Positions 22,639 through 50,734 of a stretch of DNA of 64,000 nucleotides are shown piece after piece. A program made the translations under genes and the position numbers. The stretch spans positions 5,211,943 to 5,275,942 of the forward strand of contig NC_040018.1 of the NCBI RefSeq assembly GCF_000972845.2, written 5' to 3'. Under the pieces are notes generated by a model. It searched no databases and was not told the origin of the DNA. It was given only the letters and a program-made list of their open reading frames with translations. Origin of the DNA: Larimichthys crocea. Taxonomy: Eukaryota > Chordata > Actinopteri > Sciaenidae. The number at the start of each line of letters is the position of its first letter. Within the stretch, counting starts at the first letter, position 1.

Positions 22639-25600
22639 GTAAGTCAGTCTTTTATTTTTATTTTGTCTGTTTTTCATGGTGCGTCTCTTTTAAACACTCG
22701 AAGGAATACTTTCTTACTCACGTTAGAGTGTCTGTGTGAATTGAATTGGAGTCTTTGAGTATTAAACTAAAAGATTAAGATCAGAATTGAGGTCGACTTT
22801 TTTTCTGCTTATATATTCATGTAAGATATTCATTGACGATCAGTTAAATTCGACTATTCAATGTGACGTGCTTGCACCTCAGGGCTCAGGAGGCCATAGC
22901 CATGGATTTTGCAGTCTGACAAATACAGTCATTCTTCTGTACAGACCTCTGAAATTTCAATAATTCCCATGGTGTCCTTTTTCTTACCCCATGAGTCAGC
23001 ACTTCCCCCCACTGCCACCTAAGATGCTCTTTATGTTTCAGGTCCAACTCTTTTTGTAGGAATGCAAGAGTAGTATTTCATTCCCGGTGCACAGGTTTCA
23101 CTGGCACCTCCAGATTACACACAGCGATCATTGTAAAATGTCCTGAGCTGCTCCAGGAGGTGCATTAATGCGTACGTCTTGTGTAAGGTGAAACCAAAGA
23201 TCAGCAAAGAGCTGTTACACAAGTTTGGGCAACTGGTAACCTCATAGGGAACAGCGGAGCTGAACATGACCGGGCAGAAATGGAAAGTGGAGAAGTGTGA
23301 TTTGATTCTTAGGCCTTTCATTTATTTTTTTTTTAATTACATTTTTTAAATCCTATTTTGACTTTGAGATTTGACAGATTTTTGCTCTTTATGGTCAGTG
23401 TTTTATCAGCAAAATGGATTTTTAAATGATCAAGTACTCTAAAGAAAAATTATCCCTGTGACTACTTTTAATAACTTTATATACAGTTTTCTTAGGGCAG
23501 TTAAGGTCAGGCTCCTCCAGAAGGTCACAAGCTAAATCTGAGGGGGTCACAAGACAATCAACGTGGTATAAAGAATTTTAATTGGCATACCAATTTAAAT
23601 GAAAACATCTGAGAGCTAAAAAGGTTGGAAATTGCTGGTTTATTCTTTAACATTATACTGTATTTTGCAGGGTTATCATATAATATTTTTTAAGATAGAA
23701 AATCTTATTCTGAAAGTATTTCCTCCAGCTGTCAGTAACAGGCACAACACTTTATACTGGAATAAAGTCATGCAGATGGAAATATTTATATATTCATAAG
23801 TACAAAAACCTCAGAACTTTAGGACTACTATTACTACTAATAATAGTTATTACTATAATACAGGGGGATAAGCAAAAAACAATATACTTGCATTAAGCAC
23901 ATGACCTTATTTGTCCTTTTTCTTCCTCCCCTTGAATGACACTATAGCCTGAAATGGCTTCCTTCCAACTAAAACAGAGGAAAAGAACAGTCATGGTTTA
24001 CACTGTTGCACTAGGTGTGTCCAAAAACGTAGTATGCTCTCATAAAACCTGTGCTTTGATGAGGCTGCCTGTCTTTTGTTAACCCACTCATAGACGATTA
24101 GTCATCGAGGTTAATCATTACTGTTTCTCACCACTCCTCATCAAAGACAACACAAGTTTATACAAGAATTTGGGGCGAAGTACGTACACCATGCCTGGTA
24201 GTTTTGTAATACTCCATTAAAGCTTTGTAACTTTCCTTTCTGTTCAAGTCAGGGCTGGTTGGTAAACACTTAACCTGACCTGTGGATTTTTCCGTTTCTG
24301 TCTTTGTCCTAGCTGTGACCCAGAACCCCTCCGAAGCTGAAGATGATTTTTTCCGAGAGGCCATGACAGATGGGTTCCTTATCGATCAGTCTCTTCCAAC
24401 TTTACTCACAACTGAATCACTCCCAAAAAAGCCGACTGACGACTCCAGCTCAAATTCATATACCACCCAAATTCCTCAGTCTGGTGTTACTGCTTCACCA
24501 GTGGCAAATGAAACCCAGACAGAAGAGAGTAACATTCCTGATGGCAGTGGGGACGAGGGCTTCCAGATAGGAGTTGAACACTATACAACCACAACTCAGA
24601 GTGTTACACATATTCAGAGCACTACCCCCGCAGTTTTGCCAAGGGACACCGATTCAGATTCATCTCCCACCCAAATCCCTCAGTCTGACTTTACGTCTTT
24701 ATTAGCGGTAAATGAAGGAAGTGGAGACTGGATCATGTCCATAGCCACAACAACTCAGAGTGTTTCACATGGTCAGAGCTCTACTGCCACAGTCTTGGAA
24801 ATAGACACCGAAGAATGCAGTTTAGATTCATCTACCACCCAAATCCCCCAGTCTGACTTTACCTCTTCATTCATGCTAAATGAAGCCCAGCCCATTGATG
24901 AGATCATTTTAGAGTCATCCAACAACCAAAACCTTCGTTCTAGGTTTATTGAAGGTAGTAAGGACACAACCATGGCCATGACCACCACGAGCACTCATAA
25001 TGACATAATCAAGCAAGGACGCATTGTGGACGGTAAATATCTTATGCCCGACCCATTAGTCATACCTACAATTGCTGTTATATTGTATATATTATTTATT
25101 GTGTTTTTATTAATTTGTTTTTCTATTTTTAGTTAAGGAATCAAATCAGGCAGAGCAGCTAAACACAGCACATGGTACACCAAGTGAGTTGAATTAATTT
25201 AAAAAAATAAATAATAATCAAAACCCCCAAAAATGAGATATACCAGATTTCTGCATAAATGTCCATCTCATTAACTTTTCTCCCATTTCTCCAGGTTGGA
25301 TCATCATTGTTGGTTTCATCGTCGGTGTTGCAGCGCTAGTAATGCTCTGTGTTGCCATCGCTACAAGAGACAAGTAAGAATTAAATATGAATACTATACA
25401 TAAAAAAATATTTTACCATAACTATTATAAGCACAGGATTAAATTGTCACCATTCCTTAATTTAAAGGTGGAATAGACCAAGCCAAGCATCTCAACTGGA
25501 GACCAATACCAACTCCACAAACCAGCAGAGGGGGCAAGAGTTGGAGACATTCCTGTACAAAGACAGTCCGAGGGAGAACGGAAAGGCAGCAGAGTACACA

Positions 25601-25645
25601 GTCATCCCCCTGGAGGAGCTTTCAGAGAGCTACTCATCACACTGA
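22545..25645 (+). CDS. CD44-like mucin-type single-pass membrane protein (no Link domain seen)
   Basis: Five exons in consistent phase: 22545-22638, 24313-25032, 25133-25183, 25295-25373, 25468-25645 (1122 bp, 373 residues). Order: signal peptide; a roughly 240-residue Ser/Thr/Gln-rich, probably O-glycosylated ectodomain with internal repeats; a transmembrane helix (IIIVGFIVGVAALVMLCVAI); a cytoplasmic tail of about 60 residues ending LEELSESYSSH. Position and strand between apip and slc1a2 are those of CD44 in vertebrates, and a phase-1 signal exon and separate transmembrane exon fit that family. No hyaluronan-binding Link domain and no basic KKK ezrin-binding cluster are visible. Inference: a CD44 relative reduced to stalk, membrane anchor and tail. 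Alternatively the Link exons are missing or unrecognised. Confidence 0.7.
24313..25032 (+). CDS. CD44-like exon 2: Ser/Thr-rich mucin ectodomain with repeats
   Basis: Encodes about 240 residues. Three imperfect repeats centre on TTQIPQSGVTASPVANE, PTQIPQSDFTSLLAVNE and TTQIPQSDFTSSFMLNE, with TTTQSVTH/TTTQSVSH blocks between. Acidic Ser-Gly sites (DGSGDEG, EGSGDW) resemble glycosaminoglycan attachment sites. Acceptor after GTCCTAG, donor GTAAAT, phase 1 on both sides. Without the splice the frame runs to a stop at 25136 through an artificial hydrophobic tail. Confidence 0.8.
25133..25183 (+). CDS. CD44-like exon 3: juxtamembrane
   Basis: A 51-bp exon encoding VKESNQAEQLNTAHGTP, phase 1 to phase 1, acceptor TATTTTTAG, donor GTGAGT. 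Confidence 0.7.
25295..25373 (+). CDS. CD44-like exon 4: transmembrane helix
   Basis: 79 bp encoding SWIIIVGFIVGVAALVMLCV then AIATRD; one uninterrupted hydrophobic helix followed by a single-charge stop. Phase 1 entry, phase 2 exit, acceptor TTTCTCCAG, donor GTAAGA. Confidence 0.85.
25468..25645 (+). CDS. CD44-like exon 5: cytoplasmic tail
   Basis: Encodes KWNRPSQASQLETNTNSTNQ, later ETFLYKDSPRENGKAAEY and TVIPLEELSESYSSH, then TGA. YTVI fits a YxxPhi tyrosine-type sorting motif. The basic cluster that binds ERM proteins in mammalian CD44 is not present. The acceptor (TTTAAAG) is purine-rich and weak, but the phase fits. Confidence 0.7.
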
Positions 25646-26296
25646 GGTTCGGAAACAGATCCTCTGGGAGGCTTGAGACTCTCCATTGAACCACACGACT
25701 GTTTGAAGCAGATGAATTTCATCAGAGGAACAAAACTATCGGTGGCTGTTGAGCTAAAGGTTTCTGTGAACTTTCACAGCTCTGGGCCAAGTCTGAATGA
25801 GAAGCATGGCCTGGTTTTTCATTTCTGATTTTCAAAAACTCCTGTCATATCTTTACTTTGAAAAGTACAGCAATATTTGGTTGATGTATTTATTGCCATA
25901 TCAACACTGTTATTAACTGTTGGGTAAGATACACAAATACCGTTTATTTCAAACACAGTTGAAAACTCTTTACAGTGTTTTACTTCCTGTTTTTTTTGTA
26001 AATAATTAATGTCCTTTTTTAACTCACACATTTTGTTGTGGACACAAAAATGTCTGCGCTAGTGAAAATGTATACCTTTATTATGATGTTATTTTAAATC
26101 TTTTTGTAAATAATATTGTTGAAGACGGTGTCGTGGATTGTAACTTATATTAAGGTGTTTTTTCTCTGCTCTGTAGTAAACAGGGCACAGCCCATTAACT
26201 CATCAGCTTCTCTTGGCGACCTACACTGCACTTCATCTGCTTTCAACATGCACTTACTGAATGCTCATGCTGTATCACATCTGCCCTTGTCTCAGA

Positions 26297-26333
26297 AATA
26301 AACACAACGGCAGCTCATCAATAAACATTTATT
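26297..26333. terminator. Convergent poly(A) signals of the CD44-like gene and slc1a2
   Basis: Plus-strand AATAAA at 26297-26302 and 26320-26325; minus-strand AATAAA (TTTATT) at 26328-26333, two bases beyond. The CD44-like 3' UTR would be about 680 bp. The minus-strand signal would give slc1a2 a 3' UTR of about 2.8 kb, plausible for this gene. Confidence 0.5.
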
Positions 26334-29130
26334 TGTTTGCATTCATATTTACACAGTATTAAAACATTTACACACATTAAGTCCATTTGCCTGACAAATA
26401 TCTTCGTGCACTGTTAAGACTTTATTTAGTACAAGTGCATTCAGTCCTCGCGTCTCTGCTTGCATTTAGTCAAAGTCAAAAGAAGTTTTGCATTACAAAG
26501 AATGTCAGACGCAAGAAAAATGTTGAACACATTCTTGGACCAATATGTGCATAGAATCAAAAAGAAAGATAGAAAATAGAAGTTTTATCATCTAGAGATT
26601 GTACAATTTCACATGCTCATAGAAAACACTTGCTACACGTGGCCAGCTGACTAAAAACTTATGCGTATGTAGATCAAGGCCCAATAACAAACAAAATAGA
26701 TGGAAAAATGATGTAATGAATAAATAGATGATCGATTTTTGACATAAATCAGGGAATGTTGATAATGACTGTGGAAGACCCTCTTCCATTTTGACGGAAG
26801 GCCGTGCTTGAGCCAAACACTAGATGGTTCGCCGAGGCCTCATGTAGACGTACTGTAGCTGCCAGCACAATTATTCAACGCACATAAGAAATGCCTTAAA
26901 GGTCCAGTGTGTAAAATTCTGTGGCATCTATTTACAGAATATGTCCAAAATTCAATGCACTATTTCAATTTCAATTTCAATTCACTCTATTCCTCTTCCT
27001 GTGAGTCCGCCATGTCGAACTCCCACCTAGCCCAGAATGTACAAACTCAATACTGGCTTTAGATAGGGCCCTCCGCATTGGGCCAATGTAGTTTTTCCAT
27101 GTGACAGGCAAGGCAAAGGGGTTGCAATCAGCAACTACAACACTCAATGCCTAAATCCTACACACTGTTCCTTTAATGTGCTCATTACCCTTAAATAGCA
27201 TCCACTCATTAAACAAGTGAAAAATATTGGGCTTTCTTCTCTGACAGTTTGAAGCTCTGTAGTTTCTCCTAAAACCAAATAAATGTAATCCATTGTTTGG
27301 AAGTAAATAACTCTAAATTCACAACCTATTGAGACATCTAGTGGCCCATAAAATGAACATTAACATTGTGCTAGCATTGTTACATATATATAGTTATAGT
27401 CTTTATAGAAACCTTAAGCATAGCAAAAACAATTCTGACAGATTACATAAAATGTCAAATTCTATACATTTGATTTATACACTTTATCTAAAGAGAGTAT
27501 ATACACAAAGTGCAAGGAGGCACTTTAAACATGAATATATAAGCCGTTGCTTATATGAAAAGAGAAATAAATAATCCTGTTTCCCAGGTTTGAACAGAGA
27601 TGCTACACAGTGTTGAACATGCACATATTCCACCTAAATCCAATGACCTTGTTGTTACAGCTTTAAATTTATGTGAGAGCTGGTGGCAGAATTTAGTGTG
27701 CACTTGCTAAACAGACATTACCCTTGCTAATTAACACTGTTATTTATGTTTAAATTTACTGTGTTGAAACTACATCTAAAGCTGCATAGTAATTAAGTAA
27801 TGACTTGTGAGGAAGGCCCAGCCGTCCCCGTTCTGAGCATAGTAAAGCAAGTAGGTGGAAATAATACCTTACTTTACTTCCTCTTCTAAAATGTGAGTCC
27901 CAATATTCTATAGTTTAAACTTTTATCCTGAAATGTGTTTGTCATCACACCGACTGCACTCTGCAGTTGACATCATCAAGGCAAGGTTGTCATATAGCAA
28001 AGATATAAACAGTTTGAAATAAAAGACAGAGCAATCGCTGGCCTGCTGAGAGTTCAACTCTCCAGTTGAACCACCAACTTTTCTTTTTCTTTGTTAATCT
28101 TCCTCTCTTGCTCTCAGAAACACGCATGACACACATAAATTCCAGTACACAGGCATACTTTTTGACTACGAACAATGCTTAACTCATAGAGAACATACAA
28201 AAAAAATAATAAAGAAATAACTGGGAGGGCACCCTTCACTTACTCTATTTTCTGCTTTACGGCTCTCTGCAACACATCCTGTACTGTTTGTTGCCACATT
28301 TAGATGGCACATGCGCTGCTCTTAAGTCCTAAGCTTTGCTTCTTAGGCTCGAACCATGTGTGTGACATCAGGGTGTAATCCTATAAGTCAAGCAGTCAAA
28401 GGTAATGACTGTTTAACCATCTCGTACTTAGATCATAATACCACGAACAGCACTGTTTCATTGAGTTAATGTTTCGTTTTCATCAATCCAGTTTGCATTA
28501 TTTAGAACCTTTGGTGGTTACAGACATTTCATAAGAAGACAGAGCATGCCACTGATAGGGACTACCATTCAGAAATACCTGGCCAATTCCGATGACTGAT
28601 TTCCTTCATATGTTCTGAGTTGATTTCCAACATTCCTATCATCTCTCACTTGGTTCTTTTATAAGATTTAACTGGCAAGGCCATCATCCAACCATCATTT
28701 CTCTGCCCTTTTAGTTACAAAGAAAATGCTTCAATACAAAAGAAGAATGAGATGTTGCGGAAGTTAACAGAACAGGAAGCTTGCAGCAGTACCAAGTAAG
28801 GCCCTGAGTGTTGTCAACCAAATGATTTATTTTTCTGTACAAAGTGAATAAAATGCACCAGTTATTTACAGTTTGTGTCTAGTTAGTGCAAATGCAAGAT
28901 CTAATGCAAGTTGTTGAGCCATCTGTAGTTCCAGAAGATACCCGGATGGGTAACTGAAGGATTGGCCGAATGTTTGTTCTTGCGGTACGTTGACTCTGCT
29001 AACGCTCTCTTTTTTTTTTTAAATCTTCTTTTTGTATGTGATTTTTTTTGTTCTTTTTTGTTGTGTTGTGTAAGCAGAAAATAAAAGCTGTTGGAACTTA
29101 GGGTAAGGCGCAGCAGCATCTGGATCTGCT
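26334..29130 (-). other. slc1a2: Probable slc1a2 3' UTR
   Basis: About 2.8 kb between the GLT-1a stop codon (29131) and the convergent poly(A) signal. AT-rich, no exons seen, contains the MITE at 26896-27176. Mammalian SLC1A2 mRNAs have very long 3' UTRs, so assigning this stretch to the UTR is reasonable but inferred. Confidence 0.45.
26896..27176. mobile_element. MITE with TTTAAAGG termini (copy 2)
   Basis: Left TTAAAGGTCCAGTGTGTAAA and right CTACACACTGTTCCTTTAA are inverted repeats. Non-coding, about 280 bp, with a short CAATTT repeat inside. Same family as 3475-3784. Confidence 0.7.
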
Positions 29131-48287
<19,157 letters not shown>

Positions 48288-50104
48288 GATTGGAGTAAAT
48301 CAACTCAATTAATCAAGTCAATTAACTTCAGATGTGCGTAGAATCGAAGCGGCGTTAATATTTGCAGAGTTTCCGGAGAGATGTCATACAGATGTTGCAG
48401 CAGGTTCCTCCTCCTCTCCTACTCTAAAAAAGGAATGCTTGCACCACCCACGCAACCTAAACAAACACCCTACGCGGGCAGACAGTGAGCGTAATGGACT
48501 CAGGGGTGGGGATTTGAGATGAGAGGTCAGTACCTTTCTCTCAGGTGCGGGTGGGGTGTTCTCTCGGTTAAAGAGTGATACATTAGCAGACTTTCACCCC
48601 TTTTTTTTAGCAACATGACATCACCACGTAAGACGGAGACCCCTGCTTGTGCAAAAAGGCCCAAACTCAAATGCAAAAATTGTTAAAAAAAAAAAAAAGT
48701 GAATGCATTTGTACTTGCATTGCATTAATATTTGCGTGTCTTTGCATTTATGTGGTTCTTTCTGTGATTTTTGAATGTCACTAATGTTTCACGGCTGCAG
48801 TCTAATGTGTTTTCTAGTCTTGACTTCTATATTTTGCCATTTGTAGCAGAAATACAATCACCGTCTCCCCCCCCCAGGCATTTCAGTTTGCAAGTTGCAG
48901 AGACAGACTACTGAGCCACTCATTGTTTAATTGGCCAGGCTTAAAAGGTGTCCTGCATAAAGCCGCAGAGAGTGCAGCGGGTGTCTGCGTCTCAGGAGTA
49001 AGAGCTAAGTTTAGCAAATCCTCTCAGTGTGTTTCTCAATGACAGCACACGTTGGAGAGTCTGCAGAGAAACACACAAACGCACATGCAAAAGCACACAA
49101 CAGACACACAGGCCCTGTGCATATTTACCCGCGACAGATGAACATGCAGTCCTTTGCAAGCTGTACTGTGCACATGCACGGCTCGGCAATGCATGCAAAT
49201 GAGGGAAGTTATCGCTCATTGCATTTTGAATGTTTGAATAGTTGTGCCTCTTAACAGAAAATTAAAATATGCACATTTTTAATCAACTTTGCAGACAATA
49301 AACATATGGATACTTGAGGCGCATATATATGTGGCTCACTGCGCGGATAATGACTTCCACGTCTTGGAAAATGTTTATCTCCAGGACAGTCAGAGGTCAT
49401 AGACTTAGAGCTGGCAGAGATTCAGTGACTTAGCAGGATGCAGAATTGCAACTGTAGAGTGGAGGCAGGAGCTCAGCTCTTAAGCACTTTTTTTTGGATT
49501 CAAAACTGGCTTTTGAATGAATAATTTTAAGTCTTTAGCATATTAAATATGAACATTTCCTGCAATTTAAACCTAGTTTTCAAATAAAGGGTACAAAACA
49601 CTGTAGTGACATGGACAGAAATGCAACAAAATCAGGTCAGACTCAAAATGAAGCATGAGTAATATGGCAGAAAATAACAAAAAAACTATAGAAATATGTC
49701 TGCTGATGGCTGATGGTCAAATAATTTCTGGTTTTAAGCATGACTAGATCAAGCTGAAGATAATCAGTACATTTAAGAAAACACAGATTTCCGTTGGTTT
49801 GTTCATCATCACAGACTCGACATGGCATCTGGATGATTTCTTTATTTAATCAAGAGCAGTCATTATCATCATCGCTTGAATTCTGATGAATGCACCTAAC
49901 AACATAATGTAACACTCAAAGATCATGAGTACGTGGGTGTGAATCATAGCCAGCTCACTTTGAGTTGTTTGAAGTGGAGGTGGCCCACATACAGAACAAT
50001 AACATGCACACATAAAAGATACAGTACGGAGCCGGGAAAACAACTCTCACCTCATATGATATTGACACAGATACTCCTGCTCCACCATTTCCACCATCTG
50101 TGAC
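48288..50104. other. Intergenic slc1a2 to pamr1-like
   Basis: Contains the presumed slc1a2 upstream region and the end of pamr1-like. No exon or large repeat recognised; a C-rich tract sits at 48870 and short A/T homopolymers occur. Confidence 0.4.
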
Positions 50105-50105
50105 A

Positions 50106-50111
50106 TTTATT
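50106..50111 (-). terminator. Candidate poly(A) signal of pamr1-like gene
   Basis: AATAAA on the minus strand about 55 bases after the stop codon at 50165. A second one lies at 49841-49846. Confidence 0.4.
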
Positions 50112-50164
50112 TACTATTAAGGTCGCTGAAAATCAGCTTTACATGAGATATTAAGAAAAAAAAT

Positions 50165-50734
50165 CTACATGTTTTTCTCTATCCAGTCTCGAAAGTTGGC
50201 TATCCTAGTCTGAACTGTGTAAGTCTGTTGGTGGCAGTTCTTTTCCATATAGCTGAAACTCTCCAAACCAAGAAGCTGCCAGCTTGTCCTGGAGGCTTCC
50301 TCATTCTCTTCGTGACCCGACAAGACACCACTTGTGGATGAAAACACAGCTGGCACGGCTGTGATGCCTGGAACAACACTGAGACAAGGGCTTTGGAGGC
50401 TGGATGGTTTCCTAATGACACACAGTGTATTGTCACTGATCACCGGCGTACGTGCTCCTCCTTGAGCAAATTCTCTTTCACATTGCGCGGCATCACCCAG
50501 CTGAACAAGTTTGGTCTGGCTCAGGGGAGTGTGGCGGTTCGGGTGCCTGTAATCGTTTGGTAAAATCCACCTGGCGGTGTAAGCCTCCTGTGCTGTCACC
50601 TCTCCTCCTTGCACTTTGGGTAGACACGCCGGCAATGCACGCTCGCTAATCTTGGCCTTGTCTTTCAGCTTGAGCACAGCCACGTCGGAGTCTGGAGCAG
50701 AGTAGAAATTTGGATGGACTGAAATGTCTGAAAC
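50165..50734 (-). CDS. pamr1: pamr1-like last exon: S1 domain, C-terminal half (Ser lost)
   Basis: Encodes [20 protein letters not shown], later [16 protein letters not shown] and [15 protein letters not shown], ending FRDWIEKNM and TAG. The Asp of DSDVAVL is kept. Where GDSGG should be, the sequence reads [12 protein letters not shown], with no Ser at the catalytic position. Human PAMR1 also lacks a normal GDSGG. Confidence 0.95.
   Translation of the reverse strand, partial: VSDISVHPNFYSAPDSDVAVLKLKDKAKISERALPACLPKVQGGEVTAQEAYTARWILPNDYRHPNRHTPLSQTKLVQLGDAAQCEREFAQGGARTPVISDNTLCVIRKPSSLQSPCLSVVPGITAVPAVFSSTSGVLSGHEENEEASRTSWQLLGLESFSYMEKNCHQQTYTVQTRIANFRDWIEKNM

Noticed and set aside
23115..23321. 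Minus-strand Cys-containing frame in intron 1 of the CD44-like gene
   Set aside because: Wrong strand for the gene, interrupted by a stop, no domain recognised.
24158..24364. Minus-strand frame opposite the start of the CD44-like mucin exon
   Set aside because: Shadow of the real exon; the plus-strand chain has consistent phases, splice sites and a signal peptide.
25033..25136. Read-through of the mucin exon into a hydrophobic tail (IPTIAVILYILFIVFLLICF)
   Set aside because: It looks like a transmembrane end but is intronic: a GTAAAT donor and a downstream exon set with the correct phase and a better membrane helix exist. A retained-intron isoform is not excluded.
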